The notes beneath the pieces are model-generated. The model did not search any database. It was given only the letters and a program-made list of their open reading frames with translations, and was not told where the DNA came from. A program made the position numbers and the translations under genes. Below, piece by piece: positions 41,542 to 53,264 of a DNA stretch of 64,000 nt. This DNA comes from Sphingomonas sp. CL5.1 (GTDB lineage: Bacteria > Pseudomonadota > Alphaproteobacteria > Sphingomonadales > Sphingomonadaceae), in assembly GCF_013344685.1 (NCBI RefSeq), contig NZ_CP050137.1:3341001-3405000 (forward strand). Direction: 5' to 3'. The first letter of the stretch is position 1. Every line of letters begins with the position of its first letter.

Positions 41542-42354
41542 ATGGATGACACGCTCGCCCGCATCGCCGCCGCGCTGGAACGGCTCGCCCCTCCCCCGCC
41601 CGTGTCGGCCGATCCGCTGGCGCATCCCGCCTATGTCTGGCGCGACCGCACGCTCGTCGCGACGCGCGCCTTCGCGCCGGTCCCGATCGAGCTGTTGCAG
41701 GGCGTGGACGCGCAAAAGGCGCTGCTGCACGACAATCTCGCGCGGCTGGCGGCGGGCCATGCGGCGCAGGACGTGCTGATGTGGGGCGCGCGCGGCACCG
41801 GCAAGTCGGCGCTGGTGAAGGCGAGCGTCGCGGCGATCCAGGCGGAGGGCGGCGCGATCGCGCTGGTCGAGGTCGCGGCGGACCGGCTCGACACCCTGCC
41901 CGAGCTGTTCGCGCTGATCGCCGGCCTGCCGCGCGCCTTCGTGCTGTTCCTCGACGATCTCGGCATCGACGCGGCCGCCGATTCCCGCGCGCTCCGCTCG
42001 CTGCTGGAAGGTGGCGCGGAAGCGCGGCCGGCCAATGCGCGGCTGGTCGTCACCTCGAACCGCCGCCACCTGATCCCGCGCGATATCCATGAGCAGGAAA
42101 ACGCCATCAACCCGCGCGATTCGATCGACGACCATCTCGCGCTCGCCGATCGCTTCGGCCTGAGCATCGGCTTCCACGTCGTCGATCAGGATCATTATCT
42201 CGCGATCGTGCGCGGCTATGCCGAGCGTTACGGCCTCCCCTTCGATCCGGCGGAGGCGGTGCAATGGGCGACCCGGCGCGGCAGCCGCTCGGGCCGCGTG
42301 GCGTGGCAATATGTGACGGACCTCGCGGGGCGCGCGGGAAAGGCGCTGGGCTAG
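41542..42354 (+). CDS. DUF815 AAA+ ATPase
   Basis: A 270-aa P-loop ATPase of the DUF815 family: Walker A WGARGTGKSALVKA (about residues 82-94), Walker B AFVLFLDDLGID, sensor segment RLVVTSNRRHLIPR, then DDHLALADRFGLSIGFHVVDQDHYLAIV. The biochemical role of the family is not established. Its last codons (GCG CTG GGC TAG) lie inside the left arm of a 31-bp inverted repeat. The gene converges on the ABC-F gene. Confidence 0.9.
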   Translation: MDDTLARIAAALERLAPPPPVSADPLAHPAYVWRDRTLVATRAFAPVPIELLQGVDAQKALLHDNLARLAAGHAAQDVLMWGARGTGKSALVKASVAAIQAEGGAIALVEVAADRLDTLPELFALIAGLPRAFVLFLDDLGIDAAADSRALRSLLEGGAEARPANARLVVTSNRRHLIPRDIHEQENAINPRDSIDDHLALADRFGLSIGFHVVDQDHYLAIVRGYAERYGLPFDPAEAVQWATRRGSRSGRVAWQYVTDLAGRAGKALG

Positions 42355-42495
42355 GACGGATCGACATTCAGTCCATGCGGGGCTGCAAATGGCAGTTCTC
42401 CGCGCTTCCGGTGCTCACGGACCTGTAGTCCGCTGCGCTCCGGGTCACGGAAAGCCACCATTTTCGCCGACGCCTGACCTGAATGTCGATCCGTC

Positions 42496-42509
<14 letters not shown>
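42341..42509. repeat. 31-bp perfect inverted repeat with 107-base centre spanning two convergent gene ends
   Basis: The arms 42341-42371 and 42479-42509 are exact reverse complements (31 of 31). Each arm holds the end of a gene: both genes finish GCG CTG GGC TAG (Ala-Leu-Gly-stop). The centre has a second imperfect hairpin around CGGAC/GTCCG (42418-42432) and outer AAATGG/CCATTT pairs. It could be a shared bidirectional terminator, a dispersed palindromic element, or a small element with terminal repeats. No target-site duplication is seen next to the arms (GGAA on the left, CGAT on the right). Confidence 0.9.
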
Positions 42510-44280
<1,771 letters not shown>

Positions 44281-44308
44281 GCGGGCGGCAGATAGGGGGA
44301 CGCCCGGA

Positions 44309-44343
44309 CAAAGAAAAGGCCGGAGGCGTGCTGCCCCCGGCCT
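44309..44343 (-). terminator. Terminator after groEL
   Basis: On the minus strand AGGCCGG.GGC and GCC.CCGGCCT form an 11-bp stem with one mismatch and a 5-base loop (44317-44343), followed by CTTTTCTTTG. It is 130 bases past the groEL stop and just before the ABC-F start, and fits Rho-independent termination of groESL. Confidence 0.78.
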
Positions 44344-44472
44344 GATCTTTTCGGCTGGGACCGGGCGACGGCAAAGCCGCCGCCCTGACGTCGGACCGGA
44401 TCGGCTTTGCCGACCGGCCGGCCGATCCGATACGAGTCCCCGGCCGGCATGGCCGGGCGGGCCGCATTCGGA

Positions 44473-46143
<1,671 letters not shown>

Positions 46144-46157
46144 CTAGGGAAGAAGGC

Positions 46158-46448
46158 TCAGCCCTCGATCACGCCGAGGATGTCGCTTTCCTTCATGATC
46201 AGCAGGTCTTCGCCGTTCACCTTCACCTCGGTGCCGGACCATTTGCCGAACAGGATGCGATCGCCGGCCTTCACGTCGAGCGGCGTGAGCTTGCCGTCCT
46301 CGGCCTTGACACCGGCACCGGCGGCGACGACCTCGCCTTCCTGCGGCTTTTCCTTGGCGGTGTCGGGGATGATGATCCCGCCGGCCGTCTTCTCCTCCGC
46401 CTCGACGCGGCGAACGAGAACGCGGTCGTGCAACGGACGAAAGTTCAT
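46158..46448 (-). CDS. groS: Co-chaperonin GroES (Hsp10)
   Basis: A 96-aa heptameric lid of GroEL, starting [38 protein letters not shown]; the flexible loop that binds GroEL is the [11 protein letters not shown] part. C-terminal [10 protein letters not shown] is typical. An upstream GTG reading adds 14 residues but overlaps the region between CIRCE and the start and is rejected. First gene of the groESL operon. Confidence 0.98.
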   Translation of the reverse strand: MNFRPLHDRVLVRRVEAEEKTAGGIIIPDTAKEKPQEGEVVAAGAGVKAEDGKLTPLDVKAGDRILFGKWSGTEVKVNGEDLLIMKESDILGVIEG

Positions 46449-46483
46449 TGCTGTACCCTCTCTAAAGGCAATGTGACAATTCG

Positions 46484-46510
46484 TTGGCACTCACGGAAGG
46501 CGAGTGCCAG
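46484..46510 (-). promoter_or_regulatory. CIRCE element (HrcA operator) of groESL
   Basis: TTGGCACTC and GAGTGCCAG separated by nine bases match the CIRCE consensus TTAGCACTC-N9-GAGTGCTAA, with changes mainly at the outer positions. It lies 36 bases before the groES start and 7 bases after the candidate -10, a standard position for HrcA repression in alphaproteobacteria. hrcA is not in the window. Confidence 0.92.
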
Positions 46511-46517
46511 CGCGGCG

Positions 46518-46546
46518 CATATGCGTGTCGCCGCGCGCGCATTCAA
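46518..46546 (-). promoter_or_regulatory. Candidate sigma-70-type promoter of groESL
   Basis: Minus-strand TTGAAT (46541-46546) and CATATG (46518-46523) are 17 bases apart, directly upstream of CIRCE. The -10 is weak by the E. coli consensus but normal for alphaproteobacteria. A sigma-32 reading of the same stretch cannot be excluded. Confidence 0.55.
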
Positions 46547-46575
46547 TGGCTGCGCTACAAAAAATTTGTGACGGT

Positions 46576-47982
46576 TCAGCGCGCGCGCGCCAGCCCGATC
46601 CGCTCGCGCGCGCTCCAGCGCCATGTCAACAGGATCGAAACCACCAGCAACCCGGCCGCCAGCCCCATCCAGATGCCGACCCCCGCCAGCGCCGTGCGGA
46701 AGCCGAGCGCGACCGCGGTGCCGAAGCCGACCACCCAATAGCCGAACAGCGCCACCAGCATCGGCACGCGCGTATCCTGCAACCCACGCAGATTCGCCGC
46801 CGCCACCACCTGCACGCCGTCGACGAGCTGGAACACCGCCGCCACGGCGAGATAGCTGACCGCGAGCCGCACGACCGTCGCATTCGCCGGATCGCCCACG
46901 TCGAGATAGGCGCTGACGAACAGCCGGGGCGCGATCCACATCGCGATCGCGCTGACCGCCATGCTGCCCGCGCCGACCGCCAGCGCCATCCTGCCCGCGC
47001 GCGTGATCCAGTGGCTGTCGCGCGCGCCATAGGCCATGCCGACGCGGATCGTCGCGGCCTGCGCCACGCCGAGCGGGACCTGGAAGGTGAGCGAGGCGAT
47101 GTTGAGCGCGACGGCATGCGCCGCCACCTCCTTCACGCCGAGAATCCCCATCAGCAGCGAGGCGCCGCCGAACAGCGCGCCCTCCGCCATCCAGGTCAGC
47201 GCGATCGGCAGGCCGAGCCGGACGATCTCGCGGAAGCGCGACCATTCGCTGCGCCACCAGCGCCCGAACAGGCGATAGCGCCGCAGCCGGGAATCGAAAT
47301 GCAGGATCAGCCAGTAAGCGATCGCCATCGCCGACAAGCTGAGAACGCTTGCCAGCGCCGATCCCTCCAGCCCCAGCCGGGGGAAACCCGCGTTGCCGAA
47401 CACCAGGCACCAGTTGGCGAGGATGCTGAACGCCAGCGCCATCCCGGTCACGCCGAAGGCCCAGCCCGGACGCCCGAGCGCCGCCGCCGCCGTCCGCATC
47501 ACCCCGGCGGCGATGGCGGGAACGATCCCGATCAGCAGGATGCGCAGGAAATGGCCGGAGCGCCGCGCCACGTCCGGGTCCTGGTCGGCGAGCCGCAGCA
47601 GCGCCTCGCCGTTCCACAGGATCGCCATCACGACGACGGCGGCGGCGGCGCCTACCCACAGCGCCATGCGGAAGCTGCGCCGCACCTCGCGCACCGCATG
47701 TTTGCGCCGGCCGAGTTCGGCCGCGATCAGCGGCGCGGCCGCCGTCGTCAGGCCGATCGTCGCATACATCAGCACGTTGAACAGAAAGACGCCGAGCGTC
47801 GCCGCCGCCAGCTCGACCGTGCCCAGCCGCGCGACGAAGATCACGTCGACCGCCGCGACGGCCATCTGCAACAGGTTGGCGCCGACCAGCGGGCCGGCGA
47901 GCTTCACCAGCGCGCGAAGCTCCTCACCCGCCGTAGCGGGAGCGGAGCCGGTGAGCGGCGCAAGGGTATCGGGCGCGGTCAT
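46576..47982 (-). CDS. MATE-family multidrug efflux transporter (NorM type)
   Basis: A 468-aa protein with about twelve transmembrane helices in two halves, typical of cation-antiporting MATE pumps. Landmarks are KLAGPLVGANLLQMAVAAVDVIFVARLG at the start and the second-half RLGLPIALTWMAEGALFGGASLLMG. It presumably exports cationic compounds. It is on the same strand as groES, with about 125 bases between them holding CIRCE and the groESL promoter, so it is a separate unit. Confidence 0.93.
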   Translation of the reverse strand: MTAPDTLAPLTGSAPATAGEELRALVKLAGPLVGANLLQMAVAAVDVIFVARLGTVELAAATLGVFLFNVLMYATIGLTTAAAPLIAAELGRRKHAVREVRRSFRMALWVGAAAAVVVMAILWNGEALLRLADQDPDVARRSGHFLRILLIGIVPAIAAGVMRTAAAALGRPGWAFGVTGMALAFSILANWCLVFGNAGFPRLGLEGSALASVLSLSAMAIAYWLILHFDSRLRRYRLFGRWWRSEWSRFREIVRLGLPIALTWMAEGALFGGASLLMGILGVKEVAAHAVALNIASLTFQVPLGVAQAATIRVGMAYGARDSHWITRAGRMALAVGAGSMAVSAIAMWIAPRLFVSAYLDVGDPANATVVRLAVSYLAVAAVFQLVDGVQVVAAANLRGLQDTRVPMLVALFGYWVVGFGTAVALGFRTALAGVGIWMGLAAGLLVVSILLTWRWSARERIGLARAR

Positions 47983-48101
47983 GGTCGTGCGAGTGCCGGT
48001 CGTTCAATCGATGCAGGTGCCGGGTCGCACGCCAGCATTTCCGCCCGGATCGGGCGGATCGCGGCGATCTATCCGTTGCGGGCGGAACTGGCAAGAAGGG
48101 C

Positions 48102-48440
48102 TTAGCGGCCCGCGCGACTGACCACGGTCGCGGTGCCGTCCTTGCGGATCTCGATCAATTGCTGGCTGCCGTCGTCGCACTCCGCACGCCAGCTGCTCAC
48201 GCCATGCTCGTCGGGAAAGCGCGTGGAATCCACCACGTCCTGACACGGCAGCCCCGCGTCGCGGATCGCGCGGAGGAACACGCCGCGCTGCTGGCCGACC
48301 GGTAGCGCGGCGACGGCCTTAGCGTAATCCTGCACGTTGCCGGGGGCGGCGGCCTGCGTATTGTTCGCGGCCGGCGTGGCGGGGTTGCCGGAACAGGCGG
48401 CGAGAAGGATCAGTGAAAGGATCGGGACGGCGGCTCTCAT
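48102..48440 (-). CDS. Small lipoprotein of unknown function
   Basis: A 112-aa protein with a lipoprotein signal (MRAAVPILSLILLAACSG, lipobox LAAC with Cys16), then a domain of about 85 aa with two more Cys (DAGLPCQDV and RAECDDG) and the C-terminal QQLIEIRKDGTATVVSR. The two Cys could form a disulfide. The +2 residue is Ser, so outer-membrane sorting is likely. Start 48440 is chosen over 48458 to keep the signal at the N-terminus. No family recognised. Confidence 0.8.
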   Translation of the reverse strand: MRAAVPILSLILLAACSGNPATPAANNTQAAAPGNVQDYAKAVAALPVGQQRGVFLRAIRDAGLPCQDVVDSTRFPDEHGVSSWRAECDDGSQQLIEIRKDGTATVVSRAGR

Positions 48441-48550
48441 CGGCGGTCTCCTGCGCAAATCCGCCGCATCAATGTAAGAATCGGCAGGGGCGAGCGCAAT
48501 GAAGCGGGCGGCCTCGCCGTACGATTCCCGGATGCTCCGACGTCCGGCGG

Positions 48551-48937
48551 TCAGCCGATCATCCCGTCGTCGCCTGAAGCCAGCACGCGGCCCATCGCCT
48601 CGAACAATATGTCCATCGCGACGGGCTTGAAGATCACATCGTCCGCCCCGGCGGCGAGGCAGCGTTCGCGCAGGTCCGGCGCGGTATCGGCGGTGACGAC
48701 GATCACCGGCACATTGGCCTTGGCGTCGTCTCGCGCGCGGATCGCGCGGATCGCGGAGATACCGTCCATCCCCGGCATCCGCAGATCGACCAGCAGGATA
48801 TCGAAGTCTTCGCGATCGAGGATGGCAAGGCCTTCCTCCGCGTTTTCCGCGCCCGTCATGGAGGCGCCGGCGACCTCAAGCATGTCGCCGACCACCCGCC
48901 GGTTCATCCGGTCGTCTTCAATGAACAATACGTTCAT
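48551..48937 (-). CDS. Stand-alone receiver-domain response regulator
   Basis: A 128-aa protein consisting of a receiver only: FIEDDR acidic pocket, phospho-acceptor Asp51 (ILLVDLRMPGMDG), VVTAD switch Thr, and the FKPV Lys. It lacks an output domain, so it works by phospho-dependent protein contact or as a relay. It lies 53 bases after the stop of the TPR hybrid kinase on the same strand, its likely phosphodonor. It does not look like DivK. Confidence 0.92.
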   Translation of the reverse strand: MNVLFIEDDRMNRRVVGDMLEVAGASMTGAENAEEGLAILDREDFDILLVDLRMPGMDGISAIRAIRARDDAKANVPVIVVTADTAPDLRERCLAAGADDVIFKPVAMDILFEAMGRVLASGDDGMIG

Positions 48938-48990
48938 GGCCGTGAGCCCGGATCGCGCGACGGTCGTTTCATCTCCGTACCTTTATCGCG

Positions 48991-51399
48991 TCATGCCGCC
49001 GCAGACACAAGCAACCTCGCGCTCGGTTCATCGAATAGTTCGGTTAACAAAGCATCTTTGGCAATCGGCTTTATGATAACGCGGTTGATACCCGCCTGTT
49101 CCAGCATGGCACGCTCCTCCCCGAGCGCGGCGGGACCGAGGACCGCCAGCCTCGCATCCGGCGCGGCCACGCGCAGCTTCGCGATCGCCTCATGCCGGTC
49201 GGGCGCGGTTTGCAATGTCGCATCGTCGATCAGCACGGTGCGTGGGGCGCCGTCGGCGAGAAGCGCCAGCGCCTCGTCCACCGATCCGGCGAAGGTGACG
49301 GTGCCCGCGCGCGGCTCGAACAAGGTCTTGAACATCGCGCGCGTGATCGGGCTGCGATCGACGACCAATATGCCTTGCCCGTCCGAAACGGCGGCGACGA
49401 CGGGCGCTTCCGCCGGCTGAAACGGCAATTCGAGCATGAAGCGCGCGCCGCTGTCGATCTCGCTCTCGACCGATACGTCGCCGCCCATCGCGCGCGACAG
49501 GTTGCGGCAGATCGCCAGCCCCAGCCCCGTGCCGCCATATTGCCGCGTCGTGCCGGCATCGGCTTGGCGGAACGCTTCGAATATTTCCTCATGCTTGGCC
49601 GGGGCGATCCCGATCCCGCTATCCTCTACCGACAGCACCCAGCGATCGCCGGCCACATGCGTCGTCAGCCTGATCCCGCCCGCCTGGGTGAACTTCACCG
49701 CGTTCGACAGCAGATTGAAGACGATCTGGCGCAGCCGCGTGCTGTCGCCGACGATCCAGTCCGGCCCGTCATCAAGCGACAGATCGAAGGTCAGGCCCTT
49801 GTCGCGCGCCTGCTCGGCCCACATGCCCGCGGCATCGCGAATCACGCCGCGCAGGTCGAACGGCGCCTCCTCGATCGTCATGCGGCCGGTTTCCATCTTC
49901 GCGACGTCGAGGATGTCGTCGACCAGCGCGCGCATGTTCACGCCGGCACCGTGGACCACCGAGAGGCGCCCGCGTGTCGCCGCGTCGAGCCGGTTGTCGG
50001 CGAGCATCACCTGCGTCATGCCGAGAATGCCGTTCAGCGGCGTGCGGATCTCGTGGCTGGTGGTGGCGAGGAACTCGGTCTTCGCCGCCAGCGCCTTGTT
50101 CAGCGCCGTGTTGGTGACGGCCAATCGGTTGCGGCTGCGCCGCAACGTGACGATGCCGAACGCCAGCAGCGAGATGATGAGCGCGGTCGCCAGCGCCGCG
50201 CCGATGAACACGAAGCGCTGCGTGCGCGCCTTGTCGCGCTCGAACGCCACCGTCTTTTGCAGGTCGTTCGCCTTCAGCGTGGCGATCCGCAATTCCTGAT
50301 TGGCGAAATCGAACCGCGCCGCCGCCAGCGCCGCGCTGTTCGACCGCGCGAGCTCGGTCGCCTTGTCGTCGAGCCGCTTCAGCGCGGCGAGATGCTGGAG
50401 CGCCAGCTGGTCGTCGCCCAGCGCGCTATAGACGCGATAGGCGATCTCATGCCCGTCGCGGTCGCTCAATTCGGTCTGCTCCAGATCGACCCCGCGGAAA
50501 CGCGCGTCGATCAGCACCCGCGCGTCGGCCAGCCGGTGATGATTAAAGTCCGATTGCGCCGCGAGCACCTGAAACAGCGGGCGATATGGCGCCGCGCTCT
50601 CGCGCCGGGTCAGTTCGCGACCCTCGGCGATCGCCTGGTCGGCCCGCGCCAGATCGCCCTGCATCAACCGGACGCGCGCGATATTGCTGAGCACCTGCGC
50701 CTCCAGCATGTCGCTGGACATGCTACGCGCGAGTTGCAGCGCCTGCGCATATTGCTGCTCGGCGGCGGCGAAGCGCCCCTGCTCCTTCAGCGCATTGCCC
50801 TTGCCGTTGTGGATCGCCAGCGTCAGGCCGGGGTCTTTGGAATAGATGTCCTGAGCCTGCGCGAAATAACGTAGCGCTGAATCGTTATCGTTCCCGCCAT
50901 AATAGAGCAGCGCGATGGAGATAAGCGCTTTTGCCTCGCTCCGTTCGTCGTGCAACGAATGAAACAGGACATAGGCGCGGTGCAAGTTGACCAGCGCCAG
51001 GGCCACTTCCCCCGTCGCCGTGCGCGCGCCCCCCTGGGACAGCAGAATGTCCGCTTGAAGATGACTTCCTTTTCCATCTGCGCCCAATGCATGCTGCGCA
51101 TCGTTCAGCAATCTCAGCGCCTGCTGAGGATCGTTCATGCGAAGATAAGCTTCACCAAGCAGCCATTGCGCGGTCGCTATCATGGACGGCGAACGCTTTT
51201 CCCGCGCCAACCGCAATGTCGCTTCCCCGCGTCGGATTGCTTCGCGCGGGTCCGCCAACATGGTTGCCTTCACATCGGCGACCATGGCGTCGAACCGGCC
51301 GTTTTGATCCTGCGCCGCCCGCGACGGTACAGCCAGCGCAAGGCTGCACCCAAGAAGTGCAACGAAGACGCCCGCGCGTCCGATCAGCCGCGCTTCCAT
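48991..51399 (-). CDS. TPR-sensor hybrid histidine kinase
   Basis: An 802-aa membrane kinase: signal sequence (about residues 8-29), periplasmic tetratricopeptide-type repeats (about 75-345), a coiled coil, one transmembrane helix (about 396-418), HisKA with His449 (TTSHEIRTPLNGILGM), HATPase_c (NLLSNAVKF, DSGIGI, GGTGLGLAICRNLSRAMGG) and a C-terminal receiver. That receiver is divergent: Asp in VLIDDATLQ without the usual MP, but Lys in IIKPI kept. The longer in-frame reading to 52170 is antisense-like sequence over the EAL gene. It overlaps that gene's 3' end by 16 bases and is followed by the lone receiver gene. Confidence 0.9.
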   Translation of the reverse strand: MEARLIGRAGVFVALLGCSLALAVPSRAAQDQNGRFDAMVADVKATMLADPREAIRRGEATLRLAREKRSPSMIATAQWLLGEAYLRMNDPQQALRLLNDAQHALGADGKGSHLQADILLSQGGARTATGEVALALVNLHRAYVLFHSLHDERSEAKALISIALLYYGGNDNDSALRYFAQAQDIYSKDPGLTLAIHNGKGNALKEQGRFAAAEQQYAQALQLARSMSSDMLEAQVLSNIARVRLMQGDLARADQAIAEGRELTRRESAAPYRPLFQVLAAQSDFNHHRLADARVLIDARFRGVDLEQTELSDRDGHEIAYRVYSALGDDQLALQHLAALKRLDDKATELARSNSAALAAARFDFANQELRIATLKANDLQKTVAFERDKARTQRFVFIGAALATALIISLLAFGIVTLRRSRNRLAVTNTALNKALAAKTEFLATTSHEIRTPLNGILGMTQVMLADNRLDAATRGRLSVVHGAGVNMRALVDDILDVAKMETGRMTIEEAPFDLRGVIRDAAGMWAEQARDKGLTFDLSLDDGPDWIVGDSTRLRQIVFNLLSNAVKFTQAGGIRLTTHVAGDRWVLSVEDSGIGIAPAKHEEIFEAFRQADAGTTRQYGGTGLGLAICRNLSRAMGGDVSVESEIDSGARFMLELPFQPAEAPVVAAVSDGQGILVVDRSPITRAMFKTLFEPRAGTVTFAGSVDEALALLADGAPRTVLIDDATLQTAPDRHEAIAKLRVAAPDARLAVLGPAALGEERAMLEQAGINRVIIKPIAKDALLTELFDEPSARLLVSAAA

Positions 51400-52697
51400 G
51401 CCGCAGCCAGACGGTTGAACGATCCCCGGCTTTCCTGCCCCGCCGTCGGTTGCCACGATTCGTCGGCCAGGAAAGCGATGAGCGCTTCCGTCGAGACCGG
51501 ACGGCTGATCAGAAAGCCCTGCACTATGTCGCACCCCATGACGGTGAGCAGCGCCAGGGCGGCATGGCTTTCCACGCCCTCCGCGACGACCTCCATCTCC
51601 AGCGCGTGCGCCAGGTCGATCGTCGAACGCACGATCAGTGGATCGCGGTTCGAACTGGTCAGCTGGGTGACGAACAGCTTGTCGATCTTCAACTCGCTGG
51701 CCGGCAATTGCTTCAGATAGGCGAGGCTCGACAGGCCGGCGCCATAATCGTCGATCGCGATCCTGATACCGATGTCGGCGAACACCTGGAGGTTGGCGAT
51801 CGCGCTGACCGGATCGCGGATCACCGATGTCTCGGTGATCTCGAAGCCCAGCGTCGCCCCGCTCGACGCGACGAGCGCGCACGCCTCGCTGACGAAGGTC
51901 GGATCGGACAGCAATTGGCCGGAGATATTGACGAACAGGCGAAGGTCGTGACCGGCGGCGCGCATCAGGCGCTGGTCCTCGATCACACGCCGGATCGACC
52001 ATAGGGTCACCCGATCGATCATGTGCGCCTCTTCGGCGACCGGAATGAACTCCATCGGCGGGATCATCCCGCGCGTCGGATGCCGCCACCGGATCAGCGC
52101 TTCCGCGCAGGTGACCTTTTGCCGCCGCACATGGAATTTCGGCTGATAAAGCATCAGCAGTTCGTCGCACGCGATCGCGCGTTCCAGTTCGCTCGCAAGC
52201 CGCATGTCGACCGGGCCGCGCTCCAGCACCGGACCGTCATATCCGCTGCCCCGCGCGCGTTCGAGCGCCGCTTCCGCCCGCTCGATCAGCGTCACCGCAT
52301 CATATTCCGCCTCACGGACGATCGCGCCACCGAGCAGCAGCGATACGGTGCAGAAGCCGTCGCCGGTTTCGATCCCGACCGCGCTGGCCGCGCGAAGGCG
52401 CGACAGCAGGGCTTCATATTCCGCGTGCGCGCCCACGGCCGCCTCGATCTCGATCAGGTCGCGCCCGATCACGGCGACCGTGCCGCCGGGCACCACGGCC
52501 GCGAGCCGCCGCGCCGTCTTCCGGACGATGCCCGCCACTCCCTCACTGCCGAGCAGTCGCCGGAGCGGTACGAAATTGGTCACTTCGGCAAGGATCGCCA
52601 GACGCCAGCTATTCGCCACGGGCGGAGCCGTCCGGGCCTGCTCGATCTGGGTCGACGGAGCCTCCTCGCGGAGCATGTCTGAACGGCGCTGTACCAT
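51384..52697 (-). CDS. EAL-domain cyclic-di-GMP phosphodiesterase
   Basis: A 437-aa soluble protein. The N-terminal 165 residues resemble a degenerate GGDEF fold with no GGDEF motif. The C-terminal EAL domain keeps the catalytic set: Glu199 in CAEALIRWRHP, Asn257 in FVNISGQLL, Glu286 in FEITET, Asp316-Asp317 in AIDDYGAG, Lys337 in LKIDKLF and Glu in VVAEGVE. It should therefore hydrolyse c-di-GMP to pGpG. It is the first gene of a minus-strand set with the hybrid kinase and lone receiver, which suggests that c-di-GMP turnover is linked to that phosphorelay. Confidence 0.94.
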   Translation of the reverse strand: MVQRRSDMLREEAPSTQIEQARTAPPVANSWRLAILAEVTNFVPLRRLLGSEGVAGIVRKTARRLAAVVPGGTVAVIGRDLIEIEAAVGAHAEYEALLSRLRAASAVGIETGDGFCTVSLLLGGAIVREAEYDAVTLIERAEAALERARGSGYDGPVLERGPVDMRLASELERAIACDELLMLYQPKFHVRRQKVTCAEALIRWRHPTRGMIPPMEFIPVAEEAHMIDRVTLWSIRRVIEDQRLMRAAGHDLRLFVNISGQLLSDPTFVSEACALVASSGATLGFEITETSVIRDPVSAIANLQVFADIGIRIAIDDYGAGLSSLAYLKQLPASELKIDKLFVTQLTSSNRDPLIVRSTIDLAHALEMEVVAEGVESHAALALLTVMGCDIVQGFLISRPVSTEALIAFLADESWQPTAGQESRGSFNRLAAAWKRG

Positions 52698-52843
52698 CAG
52701 CCTCTGCGGTATCGGGAATGGCTGAAGATATTATTAATCAATGAAGCGCGCGGCAGGCGCGGCTTTAACCCCATTGTCGGATGGTTGACGATCCATTAAG
52801 TATCTATGGCAACCCTTTGTGGTTGCTCATAAGGGAGAAAGCC

Positions 52844-52897
52844 ATGCTCGCGTTCATTCTTTCGTTGATCTACGGAACCGACATCCGTCCCTGGTAA
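52844..52897 (+). CDS. Candidate 17-codon ORF with strong ribosome-binding site
   Basis: ATG 52844 to TAA 52897 encodes MLAFILSLIYGTDIRPW, a short hydrophobic peptide with a polar end. AAGGGAG (52831-52837) is 6 bases before the ATG, a stronger site than most genes in the window have. A small hairpin (GCAACC/GGTTGC, 52809-52826) precedes the site, and a 16-bp stem follows the stop after 7 bases. It could be a leader peptide, a small membrane protein, or chance. Nothing else on the plus strand follows before 61224, so attenuation of a downstream gene is not obvious. Confidence 0.45.
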   Translation: MLAFILSLIYGTDIRPW

Positions 52898-52904
52898 GGG
52901 GCAA

Positions 52905-52969
52905 CTTCGGCTCGAACCTCTTGAGATAGCTTGGCTTTTGCCCGGCGACGGCGGAGGTTCGGGCCGAAG
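52905..52969. ncRNA. Long hairpin (16-bp stem, 33-base loop), possible structured RNA
   Basis: Arms 52905-52920 and 52954-52969 are complementary at 15 of 16 positions, with a T.G pair at the sixteenth (plus-strand RNA). There is no T-run after the stem, so it is not a standard terminator. It follows the 17-codon ORF and would sit in the same plus-strand transcript. Structured RNA is inferred from the stem only. Confidence 0.5.
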
Positions 52970-53264
52970 ACACGGTTATAACGACAGCCAGGCGCGGCGG
53001 CGCGAAACGCATCTGAAGCGCCGGATTTCGTTCGGGGAAACAGCCGCTGCGGTGATTCGCCGAGTCCGAGCGTTAACTGTAACAGCAGCTCGCTGATCCA
53101 ATCATGGCGATCACTCGTTAAGTTATCGGACAGTCAGCCCCTACGCAGCGTCGCCAGCATGGTCACGGCTTCGCGCCGGATGATCCTCAATCACCGACGG
53201 AACTTCCGGGCCTGATGCGCGCCGCTGTTCCGGGCGATCCACTATGCCGGTCGAGGCGCCTGTT
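52970..53264. other. Non-coding remainder of the longest gene-free stretch
   Basis: About 295 bases between the long hairpin and the monooxygenase stop. No convincing gene, tRNA, repeat or promoter is visible. Base composition is lower in GC than the coding neighbours. A short stem (CGCCTG/CAGGCG, 53257-53271) overlaps the monooxygenase stop and could help end that transcript. Confidence 0.6.

Noticed and set aside
48551..48937. Lone receiver as a DivK orthologue to go with the DivL-like protein
   Set aside because: Size fits, but the sequence around the phospho-site and the C-terminus do not resemble DivK, and its neighbours are the TPR kinase and EAL gene.
51400..52170. N-terminal extension of the TPR hybrid kinase
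   Set aside because: The extension is antisense-like composition over the EAL gene on the same strand in another frame; MEARLIGRAG with a signal sequence at 51399 is the better start.
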